From positions 4,147,501 through 4,211,500 of the forward strand of contig NC_037091.1 in assembly GCF_002994745.2 (NCBI RefSeq): a DNA stretch of 64,000 bases. The letters are read 5' to 3'. Shown one piece after another: positions 34,201-44,328 of the stretch (position 1 is its first letter; the number at the start of each line of letters is the position of its first letter). The position numbers were made by a program, and so were the translations under genes. The notes under the pieces are model-generated. The model had not been told where the DNA came from. It worked only from the letters and a program-made list of their open reading frames with translations, and made no database searches. The stretch comes from Rosa chinensis. Lineage: Eukaryota > Streptophyta > Magnoliopsida > Rosales > Rosaceae.

Positions 34201-34923
34201 CTAGAGGCTCTTTATGCCAGTGGATGCTTAAAACTGGCTACATTTCCAAAAATTCTAGTAAAGATGGATTCCTTGAGACATCTCTCTCTTGAAGGCAGTG
34301 ACATAAGAGAATTGGATGAGTCAATTGAAAATCTCATTGGGCTTGAATATTTGAATCTTATTGATTGCAAAAATCTCACAACTCTACCGTGCAGCATTTA
34401 TGGGTTGCAAAATTTAGAGTTCCTTGATCTGGGTGAATGCTCAAAACTTGTCAGATTTCCAACAAATACCAAAATTTTGAATGTCGATGGTTGCTCACTA
34501 TCACTTCCCAAGCTACAGGCGTTTAGTACCAAAGGATGCAGTTTATTATCAGATTGTGATTTCCTGATGACTCTTGATTGCTGGGAAACATTAGAGCGGC
34601 TTAATCTGTCTAGAAACAATTTTGTTAGTCTTCCTGCTTGCCTCACCAAATTTGTCAAGTTGCGGGAGCTTGACTTGGAGGGTTGCAAGAGACTCCGAGA
34701 AATTCCGGAGCTTCCACCAAACGTTAAACCAAAAATAAGAGGTTGTGAATTACTGGAGGAGAGATTCTTGACATTGACAAATTGTCGCTGTCAATTCAAG
34801 AGCCAACTCCGGCGTCATGGCTGTCTTTGTCTTCTGAAACTCCGAAACGACGCCGCACCGCGGAAGAACCATCACCGGCTGAGTTGTTTCGGCTTTCTCT
34901 CTCTACGGAACCAACACCAATGA
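31261..34923 (+). pseudogene. TIR-NBS-LRR (TNL) resistance gene with frame-disrupting lesions
   Basis: Four exons with GT/AG borders: 31261-31805 (TIR), 31913-32955 (NB-ARC), 33162-33437 and 33562-34923 (LRR). TIR motifs include YEVFLSFRGKDTRYDFTDHL and YASSRWCLDELVKI, with the catalytic-type Glu region. NB-ARC motifs in order are P-loop GIWGTGGIGKTT, kinase-2 VLLILDDV, RNBS-B GSRILITTRD, GLPL QGLPLAL, RNBS-D LFLDIACFFKD and MHD WMHDLIEEMG. Lesion 1: just inside exon 2 the TIR frame hits TAG (31950-31952), and the usual ~25-residue linker is missing at a doubled ATCCAATTGG. Lesion 2: one base is missing near 32160, separating the P-loop part from kinase-2. The LRR exon has a fresh four-unit array. 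TNLs detect pathogen effectors and their TIR domain hydrolyses NAD; as read, this copy could give only a TIR-only protein of about 190 residues. Confidence 0.85.
33604..33879 (+). repeat. Four 69-bp tandem LRR units in the TNL LRR exon
   Basis: Units start at 33604, 33673, 33742 and 33811, each opening TCCCTAAAG and encoding 23 residues of the type SLKKLPDLSGIPNLKKLNLD. They differ at few positions, so expansion was recent. One unit equals one LRR turn, so the array lengthens the recognition surface without shifting the frame. Confidence 0.93.
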
Positions 34924-34961
34924 ATTCTCTGAAACGACAATGCCTTGCCGCCGGGGGGTAA
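34779..34961 (+). other. Alternative-frame tail after the TNL LRR, ending at a splice donor
   Basis: In a frame different from the LRR exon, codons from 34779 read DKLSLSIQEPTPASWLSLSS and on through RRTAEEPSPAELFRLSLS up to GG|GTAAGC near 34962. This has more natural composition than the in-frame tail, which is Arg/Cys-rich and stops at 34923. A related phrase (AEEPTDLLRLSL) is at about 35040. Either a frameshift has moved the real TNL C-terminus here, or this belongs to another exon. Confidence 0.4.
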
Positions 34962-36054
34962 GCATCGATGGTCCCCATGTTCCCTGACCTGCACGGCGCC
35001 CATCACTCAACTACTACTCCACAGCTTCAACACCAAGCAGAGGAACCAACTGACTTGTTAAGGCTTTCTCTGAACTCTTCAGAACCAACAAAACCTCGTG
35101 GCCCAGTTAAAGGTGATCAAGACCAGTGGCTGTCTCTGTCTGTGCTGCCAACACTGCCATCCACTTCATAACTCTGAACTCTGAACCATCCACTTCAGAG
35201 TTTAGTCGAGACAGAGAGGTTTGAAATCCCACCTGCTATTTATTCTACTTGAAGCTTCATAGTGTGCCACAACTAATAATATTTCAACATTTTTCAGGTT
35301 TGGGTATGAGCCTGTTTTGAGGTTGTCTTCATCTGCTATTTGCTCCTCATCAATCTGTAAGTTCATATATTCATCTTTTCCTTTTAGCGCAGATCTATGT
35401 TGTTTGTTACTACATTAGAATTTCAAACTTTGTAACCATGTACATCATCTACAATTGAACTCTGCCCTATTTTGAGCCTATCATCTACAAACATGGCTGT
35501 CAGTAACTAAAACTTACCTGTGTACTGTCTGCAAACTCCTCCAATTTTCTATAATATAATAGTTAGCATAATATAATGGCTAGTAGTAGCATGATGCTTT
35601 GGATCTGGTAGGAGCCTGAGATTGACTACGTGAAATGATGGTATCAAAATTGTTTATTGTTGTCCTCAGTTGATTCCATTGTTGTAGGAGAATATTGGTG
35701 GTAATCTGCTAGCTAGGACATGCAAATTATGGTATTCATTGAACTTGGTTGATATGATCCATTAGTAACATTTGTATTCTGGTTCATTTCCTTTACTTGT
35801 TACTATGTTGCTAGGTGATTGATATCATGCAATTTGTTTGTTTTTTCCATTTGCAGTGGGGACTATAGATTTTGCACTTGGAGAGGTTACAAACTCTGGC
35901 CAAGTTGGCTACATGGTAATTGCTGATCTAGCTCAATTTGAGATGACCGCAAATAAACTAGAAGCAAAGGTATATGCTATTCTCCCCTAGTTGTACTCTT
36001 GCCTATGCTCTTTTCCTAGTAATTCTGGGCTCAAGCGCCCATATGTTATTGTTT
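34962..36054 (+). other. Region with one exon-like block of unknown origin
   Basis: 35857-35969 sits between TTTGCAG and AAG|GTATAT and is open in one frame: GTIDFALGEVTNSGQVGY followed by a helix-like AQFEMTANKLEAK. I do not recognise the protein. The remainder is AT-rich and noncoding as far as I can see. It may be part of the same rearranged segment as the VARICOSE fragment after the Copia insertion. Confidence 0.4.
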
Positions 36055-36059
36055 ACAAT

Positions 36060-37289
36060 TGTTAGAGAGCATAAATCATTGGCTACAATCAAGCCATAAC
36101 CTAGGCTATCGTTTCTGCTTTGCTGTGTAATTACTGTGATAGCATCAGTTTAGGGTCTGTTTTATATTTGTTGTAAATGCACTTTATTCTCTCTATGTAA
36201 CAGCAGCATATCTGCTGCTATATAAGCTGTATAGTTGTATAAACAAAAGCAATGGAAATCACTTTCTACATGGTATCAGCCTAGGTCTAGGATCCTTACC
36301 TGTGTGTAATCTTCTTCTCACGTATTGTTCTTCAATCTTGTCCTCCTGCATCTCTTCTTTTTCCTTTTTCCTAGCAGCAATCCTCCTCCTTCCTTTTCCA
36401 ATATTCCTACCTCTCTCAGCAACAGCAATCAGTTTGCAGCCAAGACCAGCGACCTTCTCAATCCAGACCGCCTTCAGATTGCCTGCATTACTTCTGTCCC
36501 AGGCCTCGCGGACATCATTTTGCAGTCCTCCCTGCAATTGTTTGGCTTTTCCTGACCAGACCAGATTAGATTTGGCCTCTCTATGCGATGCAGCATCACC
36601 TGGTCTCTTCTCCTACCTGGGCTTCCACTTCTTCTCCATGCCCACAAAGGTCATCCAGCTCAAGTACTGCTCCCTATTTTGCTGGGGTCCACTATGCTGC
36701 TGATCCAAATTGGTACCCGGACACCGGTGCAACCCACCACATGACAGCCATGCCTGTCAACAATCCCCAATCTTATGGAGGGCCTCATAGTGTATATATG
36801 GGTAATGGGGACTCAATGCCCGTTTCCCACACTGGTAACTTCCCCTTGTCGTTAGGTTCTTCTAATTTCTCTCTACAAAATGTCTATCGCATTCCGTCAA
36901 GTTCATATTGAACTTGATTATCACTATGTTTGTGAGAAGGTGGCTCTTGGTAGTCATCGTGTTTGCTTTATACCATCCATTGATCAGCCGGCCGCTCTTC
37001 TTACCAAACCACTTCACAAGCACCGTCATGCTCTTCTTACAAACTTGTCCGTCCAGGACCGTCAAGTTTGAGGGGGGATGTTAGAGAGCATAAATCATTG
37101 GCTACAATCAAGCCATAACCTAGGCTACCGTTTCTGCTTTGCTGTGTAATTACTGTGATAGAATCAGTTTAGGATCTGTTTTATATTTGTTGTAAATGCA
37201 CTTTATTCTCTCTATGTAACTGCAGCATATCTGCTGCTATATAAGCTGTATAGTTGTATAAACAAAGGCAATGAAAATCACTTTCTACA
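36060..37289 (+). mobile_element. Short, internally deleted Ty1/Copia element with both LTRs and TSD
   Basis: LTRs of 211 bp at 36060-36270 and 37079-37289 start TGTTAGAGAG, end CTTTCTACA and differ at about six positions. The TSD ACAAT is at 36055-36059 and 37290-37294. TGGTATCAG directly after the 5' LTR is the usual initiator-Met tRNA primer-binding core, and GAGGGGGGA directly before the 3' LTR is the polypurine tract. The interior keeps only a protease piece (WYPDTGATHHMT, about 36710-36745) and the end of RNase H (about 36895-37070, with a TKPL motif). Integrase and reverse transcriptase are deleted, so it is non-autonomous. Confidence 0.93.
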
Positions 37290-37667
37290 ACAATTTTATC
37301 GAAACATCTCATGGTAAAAAGGCATGGTGTTGCATTGTCCACATGGTCCATGGATTACGCACATGGAATATGAAATGCATCACTTTAAGAAAAATCTTCC
37401 TTGTATGTGTGCATGCCACAAGCACATTAAATTTTCCTCTATAGATTACAACTAGAAATTTCGTAAACAAGTATTGACAATAATTTGCCAAACTCATATA
37501 CAACAATTTTTTGGTATCAGAAGTTCTAGCCTGGCTTTGGCTAAGAATCTTGCTTCAAGGTGATGCGGCAGGTGTGTGCTGACCTTCTTGAGGAAATGGA
37601 ATTGGTTTTCATTGTTTCTAAGGATGGAATTGATACTGTGAGAGTGGTATGACGATTCAAATGCCTG

Positions 37668-38371
37668 AGCAATAAGCTACCGAAAGGCAGGCATTTGATT
37701 GGGGATAGCGTGGTTTACGATGTGGGTGTTTGGTTGCTCGGGGAGTTTCAGCCGCAGCTAGAAGTTACCCCCATAACCAAGTATGATTCGGATCCTCAGC
37801 TGGTGTTGGGCTGCCAGATTGCGGTGAATAAGTCATATGTATGCTATGGATTGAAGCAGGGGAATATTCGGGTGTGAGTGTAGAAGGATGGCTTTTTGTC
37901 TGGAAAATTTCTGAAGGTCCAGACGAAGACGATACGAAATCACAGGAAAGATTGTTATGGCCATTCAAATAGTTGGTTAGGGGGAAGCTGTTCATCCACG
38001 AGTTTGTTGGCACTGTCATAAACAAGTAAATGATTCTGTTAATGCTATTTTCAATCAAAGAGTTATAGCTTAATGCTTTTGATGTCCATGATCTTTTGTC
38101 TGTTGATCTTGTAGTGGTTGATTGATCTATCATTTGCTTCTATACTTGCAGCAGGTTTTGGTTGTTCAGGTTGGGAAGCGTGTTCTACAAATTGATACTA
38201 CTAAAGTTGCAAAGGGTAAAGTCCTTCTGCTGAGGATCCTATTAAGTTTCCTGTTGAAAAGCTTATTGATGGGGTCCAATTTGTTGGTAAACATGATGGA
38301 GAGGTGACAGATTTATCAATGTGCCAATGGATATGACCACCCGGCTGGTTTCTGCTTCTATGGATGGAACT
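37668..38371 (+). pseudogene. Fragment of a VARICOSE/EDC4-like mRNA-decapping scaffold gene, intron retained
   Basis: Segments match the WD40 region of plant VARICOSE, the EDC4-type scaffold that joins DCP1 and DCP2 in P-bodies. They are [18 protein letters not shown] and [20 protein letters not shown] (37668-37877); FVWKISEGPDEDD, then in another frame GKIVMAIQIVG and HPRVCWHCHK (to 38025); then, after an intron at 38026-38151, VLVVQVGKRVLQIDTTKVA and [17 protein letters not shown] ending at a GTAAGT donor (38371). About 40-60 residues are missing after GNIRV, GAG has become TAG at about 37967, and frame changes occur in the second exon. The retained intron argues for a DNA-level duplicate, not a retrocopy. 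Confidence 0.85.
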
Positions 38372-38966
38372 GTAAGTATCTTCACCATTTTGCTGTCTTT
38401 GTTACATATTTCCCTTTTAGTGGAATAAGTAGTGAAACTTAACAGTGCATTTTCATCAGGGTTGGTGGGAACACTTTGGCTCCAGCTTGCCCTTCTACAT
38501 CTTTATAGATTTTTTTTCTCCTTTTCTTTTGGTGAATTAAAATAATGTTTTGGTTACAAAAAAAATCTGTTGGCTATTCCTGCTTCAACTCTATGGTTCA
38601 GGGAATTTTGTATGAATTAGGATAAATTATTGTTCTTGTCCTTCAAAGCCCTTTTATATGGTACAACACAAGAACTGGATATGGCAGATGAACTTCTCCT
38701 CTATTTATGTTGCTTCTCTTCGATTTCTGTCTATCTCAGACTGTCTACCTTTCCTTCTTCTTCTTCTTTTTTTTTTTTTTTTGAGAATCGTTCTTCTTTT
38801 CATTTCTTTTCTTTCCTATATTGCAAATGCCGATATGCATGAATCGTAATGAATCATAACTGAATATATCAGACTCACACCTCGTCTAGGTTCACCTTCC
38901 TTTACAGAAATTAATCCATGATTAATGTTTGAATCTCATCATTTTCTGTGGAACTATGCTAGCTAG
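38372..38966. other. Spacer between VARICOSE fragment and S-protein locus
   Basis: Contains a T-rich tract (about 38755-38785). No gene recognised; chance ORFs only. Confidence 0.45.
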
Positions 38967-38975
38967 TATATATAA
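38967..38975 (+). promoter_or_regulatory. TATA box of the S-protein homologue
   Basis: TATATATAA lies about 52 bases upstream of the ATG at 39027, a spacing consistent with a short leader. Confidence 0.55.
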
Positions 38976-39026
38976 GAAATACGGTGTTGTTTCACTAAGA
39001 CAAAACCTAGCTTGACCAAAGCAAAC

Positions 39027-39473
39027 ATGGCTTCGTTCGTTGGAAGAACAGTGAAGCTAATATTGCTTTTGCTATTCTTAACAACCACATGTGATGCTAA
39101 AACATATGTTGGAATCACTAATGATTTGGGCGGAGGAATGAATCTCACCTTTCACTGTAAATCCGCAGATGATGAGCTCGGCGTCAAAGTGCTTCCTCCC
39201 CAACAATACTATGAGTTCAGTTTCAAACCTACCTTGATAGGCCGAACAGATTTCTATTGCAGTTTTCAATGAATTGGTTCATTTAAATGGTTTGATGTAT
39301 ATGTTGATGGAAGAGACTACTGCCATGAGTGTTGGTGGTGTATAAAATCTTTTGGCAATGGCCCTTGTAGGCTTAACTTCAAAATTGGCCAGTATGATGA
39401 TTGTTTGCCGTGGAACAAAAACCAAGGGTACATACATACTGAAGTCATCTTGTCTATGAACTTTATCCAATAA
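39027..39473 (+). pseudogene. Self-incompatibility S-protein homologue (SPH family) with a single nonsense codon
   Basis: ATG at 39027, in-frame TGA at 39270-39272 (codon 82), frame otherwise open to TAA at 39471-39473 (148 codons). Residues 1-24 form a signal peptide with a LILLLLFLTTTCDA core. The body has the family pattern NDLGGGMNLTFHCKS, DDELGVKVLPP and YEFSFKP, then FYCSFQ. Next the conserved Trp of the F.C.F.W motif is replaced by TGA (one-base change from TGG), and IGSFKWFDVYVDGRDYC continues in frame with the remaining conserved cysteines. SPH proteins are small secreted cysteine-rich polypeptides related to the poppy S-determinant; most have unknown roles. A truncated 81-residue product is possible. 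Everything after the stop is well conserved, so the mutation is recent or an assembly error. Confidence 0.88.
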
Positions 39474-39490
39474 TAATAATAATAATAATA
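39467..39490. repeat. (TAA)n microsatellite
   Basis: Run of TAA/AAT units spanning the S-protein stop, next to the LINE insertion site. Confidence 0.85.
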
Positions 39491-39500
39491 AAGAAGAAGA

Positions 39501-42330
39501 TCCGAGACCTTATTGGCTCCGTATAGCATGGAGGAGATCCGAGACGCTCTTTTTCAAATGCACCCTTCCAAAGCTCCGGGGCCTGATGGTATGTCTACTT
39601 TCTTTTTTCAGAAATATTGGGACTTGGTGGGTCATGAAGTGAGTAATGCTGTTATGTCAATGTTGACTAACTTGGAGATGCCCCCGGATTTGAACTTTAC
39701 TCATGTGGTTTTGATTCCAAAAATTAAGGAAGAGGTGAATATGTCACACTTGAGACCCATAGCTTTGTGCAATGTCATTTATAAGATTGCTTCCAAAGTT
39801 GTTGCTAATAGGTTGAAGAGCTTTCTACCAGCTCTTATTTCCTCTCAACAGAGTGCTTTTGTACCAGATCGCCTAATCTCTGATAATACACTTGTGGCTT
39901 CAGAGGTGGCTCACTACATGCATAAATTGAGGTGGGGTCAGGAGGGCTTTTTGGCTCTTAAGTTGGACATTAGCAAAGCCTATGATAGGCTGGAGTGGAG
40001 TTTTTTGCAGAAATTTATGCTCAAGATGGGTTTTGCTAGTCAATGGGTGGAACTGATTATGTTTTTTCTGTCCACGGTACGTTATTCCTTCCTCATTAAT
40101 GGCAATGCCAGAGGTTTCATTGCTCCGCAGCGAGGTCTGAGGCAAGGTGACCCTATCTCACCCTACTTATTCCTGCTATGTGCTGAAGGTCTATCGGCTC
40201 TTATTTGTCATGCTGTTTCTAGTGGTCAATGGCAGGGGTTATGCATTTGTGATGGGGCTTCTGTTATTAGTCACTTGCTCTTTCCTGATGATAGCATGTT
40301 ATATTCCTATGCTAGTCCTCAGGACTGTTATCTTATTCATCAGTTACTTAATATTTATGAGAAAGCGTCGGGGCAACAAGTTAATTTGCAGAAAAGTAAT
40401 GTGGTGTTCAGTAGGAGTGTGCTTCCCCACTTGCGCGCAAATATGGCGAATATTCTGGGAGTTCAGATGGTAGACAAGCATGAGAAATATCTAGTTATCC
40501 CAACTCTAGTAGGCCGGTCCAAGACAGATACATTTGCCTATATTAAAGACAACTTGTCAAAGAAACTGACAGGATGGCGGTCTAAATTAATAAGCAGTGC
40601 TGGTAGAGAGATCTTAATCAAGGTAGTAGCTCAGGCTATGCCTCTATATACGATGAATTGTTATCTGCTACCTCAGTCTCTTATTCAGGAACTTCACCAA
40701 TTATGTGCTCAGTTTTGGTGGGGTAGTATGGAGGAGAAGCGGTCTATGCATTGGCGTGCTTGGGATGCTTTATGTAAACCCAAGAGCATGGGAAGTATGG
40801 GTTTTCGACATTTATTTGCTTTTAATCTTGCCATGTTAGCAAAGCAAGGGTGGAGGTTAATCCAAAACCCGGATTCTTTAATTGGCCAGCTTTTAAAAGC
40901 TTTGTATTTTCCCCATTGTAATTTTTGGGAAGCAACTTTGGGGGCACAACCCTCTTATGCTTGGAGGAGTATCGTGCAAGGTAGAGATATTCTACGGGCA
41001 GGTATCCGGAGACATATTGATAATGGGACCACCACTAATATCTGGGCAGATCCCTGGCTAATGGGGGAGGACTTGAGTTTGTATAGGTCCGATCGAGCTA
41101 CTGTGGTTGCGGATCTGTTTCTTGCTCCAGGTGTGTGGGACACTACTCTTTTATCTCATTTATTCCCTACACATATTGTTCAGAAGATACAGGCACTCCC
41201 ACTTAGCCCTCAGAACCATGCAGACAGATGGATTTGGGATGCTGACAGAAAAGGCAGATTTACAGTGAAGTCCGCTTATCATATTGCTAGGTGTAGGATT
41301 CTTGAAGAGGAGCCTTCTGATCCTAACCCTAGTGCAGTTCTTTGGAAACAATTATGGAATGCCCCCGTGCCAGGTAATGTGAAGGTTTGTGCTTGGAAGG
41401 CGGCCTCTAATATTCTTCCTACACGTAGCAGGCTTAGTGAAAGAGGTATTGATATTGATACCTAATGTCCGTTTTTTGATGAAGAAGTTGAGTCCCCAAT
41501 TCATGCCCTACGAGATTGTCCCCATGCAGTTAGTATGCTCCAGGTAGCTCTTATTCCTAATCTTCCAGGTGCCTATTGTGTTGCGGATTGGTTGGTATCC
41601 ATTTACTCACAGGCCCCTTTAGTTTTTGCTCCTTTATTGATGACCATCTGGGCTACTTGGCGTAACAGAAATTCCCGGATTTGGGATGAGGAGTGCAAGT
41701 TGGCTACTGATATTGTGCCAATAACATTGGGTTGGTGGGAGGATTACAAGGCTGCTCGCACTCCCTCACCTTCTGTTCATAGATCAGGGACTTTAACGCA
41801 ATGGAAAAAGCCTCCTATTGGTTTTATTAAATTGAACGTTGATGCGGCCTTTTGTTTGGATTCGGGTATCACAGGATTGGGAGGTGTTTTCAGGGACCAT
41901 GAAGGAGTTGTGTTGGGGGGCTTTCGACACACAGTAATGGTGTCTAGTTCTGCCCGCCATGCGGAGTTGTTGGCTTTGCTTCTAGGAGTGCAGTTGGCTA
42001 TTGATCAGCATTTAACACTAGTGATAGTGGAAACAGATTGTATGGATTTGGTTCAAGCTATCTCTAGCTCTTCCCTTGATCAATTGGAGTTGGGGTTCTT
42101 AATTGATGACTTGCGAAACTTGGTGCATGCTGCTTTAGATGCTAAAGTGGTTTTTGGTAATAGGCAGGTTAATCTAGTCGCGCATACTTTGGCGCAGGAG
42201 GCCAAAGCTGGTCAATTTAGTATTGATTTCTTTACCAACATCCCTCCAAGTGTGGAGGTTCTAATTTTCTCTGATTGTAATGATGCTTCATCAATGAATT
42301 AGTCTTCCATTTCCCTCAAAAAAAAAAAAA
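39501..42330 (+). mobile_element. 5'-truncated L1-type LINE with RT and RNase H, 10-bp TSD
   Basis: AAGAAGAAGA occurs at 39491-39500 and 42331-42340; the right copy follows a poly(A) run starting about 42318. The insert begins inside ORF2, after the endonuclease, so the copy was truncated during reverse transcription. It landed a few bases after the S-protein stop codon. Confidence 0.9.
39513..42302 (+). pseudogene. LINE ORF2 remnant: reverse transcriptase, zf-RVT and RNase H, one internal stop
   Basis: One frame spans the whole interval apart from TAA at 41463-41465. RT motifs include SKAPGPDGMSTFFFQKYW, LRPIALCNVIYKI, AFVPDRLISDNTL, LKLDISKAYDRLEW (motif A Asp) and GLRQGDPISPYLF. The motif C site is FPDD at 40281-40292 in place of the usual FADD. 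A zf-RVT region (about 41230-41520) is cut by the stop just before its CPFF/H/C part. The RNase H domain is at about 41820-42230 (LNVDAAFCLDSGITGLGG, VETDCMDLVQAI). The endonuclease is missing. The plus-strand frame is so well kept that the insertion must be young. Confidence 0.9.
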
Positions 42331-42340
42331 AAGAAGAAGA

Positions 42341-42803
42341 GTTTGATAGTGATTTATGCTTAAGCTTCTGTTGAGAATTTTTATTTAGGTGAAACAATAA
42401 TTTTTATTCGAAATGATTACATTAAGATTGATGTAGCCAAAATTGGATTGGAATTTGCTATTCATATGTTCTTAACACCGTTCACCGCTGAATCGTCTAT
42501 GAGCCTGGTTATGCTTTAGATTGTGTTCTACTAATGGAGAAGTTATACGCTTCTGAAATTGATGATATGAAATCAGGGTAACAATTGAGCTCATCATTCA
42601 CTTCATAGATGGTGAATGAGGTCGGTCTCTTTATCTGATTGATGGACTTAATTGGCTCGTAGAATATTTTGCTTATAATGACCTTACTGTAACCTCTATT
42701 CCACACATTATATATAGTTGATAATTAATTGACCATTTTCGAAAAAATTATTATTATTTTTTATACCATAAAGGCGATAGAATTTTTTGAGACAAACAAT
42801 ATA
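42341..42803. other. Spacer, 3' side of the kelch-like pseudogene
   Basis: AT-rich; no gene recognised. Confidence 0.45.
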
Positions 42804-44216
42804 TTAATCAACAAAACTTATAGTTAAGTTTACATCACATAGGCACCTATCAGGTGTGAAGTACCGTTCCAAGATTCTTGGAAGAGTCTTGAAGGCAGCG
42901 AGTGCTAAGCAACTTGTATTTGATGTCCATGGCTCAACAATTTCGTATTCAGAGATTATGACAAGAACTCTCACCTTGTCATTATCCTCAAGGCCATCAT
43001 AATTAACATTATCAGAGGCGTCATGATTATCATTATTATGGCCATCGTCTTTGTGGTCTTCATCATCATCTTCGTTGTCTTCATTATCATCGTCATCATA
43101 ATCAGAAGGGAATTCATAATGATCATAATAGTAATCACGTAATGTATCACGGGATAAAACAAGGCCGACTTTTTGCCCTCCAAGGTGAAAAAACAGACAT
43201 CGACTTGGTCTATGAAATTTTGGGGGCCATTCTGGCAGCTGCAGAGGTTCCATAGGTTTCAAGGAATCACATGTATAAGACATGTGGAAGGCTAGTACTG
43301 TATGAGGTTGTTCCAAACTAATGAGAACATAGGAAACCCTCACCATCACCATGATGAAACTTCAACTTGATAAATAGTTAATCATAACCATCAATAGAGG
43401 GAATATAGTTCCCAAACAAAGGTCCAATTATGTCCATCGTTTTTCCGGATGGGTCGCGTCAAACATGTACACTTCGGTCTGATTTCTGCCCCAGAGTAGG
43501 ATTTTGGTGCCTGCAATTGCATGAGTGAAGCGTTGGGATACTTCCGAGGAGGCGCATCCAGAGGCAACCAGTCATCCTGTATTGGTTCAAATACCTCGAA
43601 TGACTCACAATCACATAGACCACCGAAGCAATAAAGTTTGTCGTCCACCTCTACTAAAACAGGTTCAGGTCTACCAACCTTAAAAACTTGGGAAGGATGC
43701 AATTTTGGGTTTGGATATGTGCTTGGATCTGTCTCAAACACACAAACTTATTTGCTTAGTGAATATTCAAAAATATGAGGACGTTGTACCGGAGGAAAAA
43801 CCTTACCACCAGAGAATAATTTTGGAGCCGACGACACCAGTACTCATTTGTAGGGGAACAATAGTTTTAGGTCCACATCTATAAGCAAGTCTCTGTAATT
43901 TCAGATCATTGCCGCCATGATGGCTTAATCTGATGGATTGAATAACATGAGCATTGTCGTTAGTGTACTCCTCCAAACATAAGTTTAGTGACTTATACTT
44001 GCTTTCTTCTTCCATGATTTCTTTCTTCTTTTTCTCCTCTGCCTTAAGTGTTGCTAAAGTAGAAGAATTTCTTCTTCTGAATTCTGAAAACATGCTAATT
44101 TTCTTTGTCTCATTCTTCCAGTTGCTTGCTATTGTTGACGTAGCCGCTGCGGCCGCTGCCTTTCTGGTTGCAAAACTTTCCAACATTGCAAAACAGTGCC
44201 TCCTACACCACGCCAT
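42804..44216 (-). pseudogene. Kelch-like protein pseudogene with acidic tract
   Basis: Read on the minus strand: 43803-44216 gives the N-terminus (MAWCRRHCFAMLESFATRK, then a K/E-rich helix and a first blade RLAYRCGPKTIVPLQM). A frame change near 43810 and a TAA near 43747 follow. 43391-43741 gives a kelch blade (VFETDPSTYPNPKL, VEVDDKLYCFGGLCDCESFE). A second change near 43500 is needed to reach the blade AGTKILLWG then VYMFDATHPEKRW. 42804-43352 gives the C-terminal part with a strongly acidic Asp/Glu/Asn run (about 43020-43125). The protein would be a ~450-residue kelch-type propeller of unknown role. As read, it needs at least two frame changes and has two stops. Introns could hide one of these. 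Confidence 0.6.
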
Positions 44217-44328
44217 TATCTATACCCCTCGCTTAAACCCTAATTTTCACAGAGGACATATAAAGGCGATATATAATTGCCATATAAACAACGCAATTTG
44301 ATTTTTCTTATTAATAAAAGTTATCTTT

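Noticed and set aside
42971..43183. Met/Ile-rich minus-strand ORF
   Set aside because: Alternative frame of the acidic GAT/GAA repeat in the kelch-like pseudogene.
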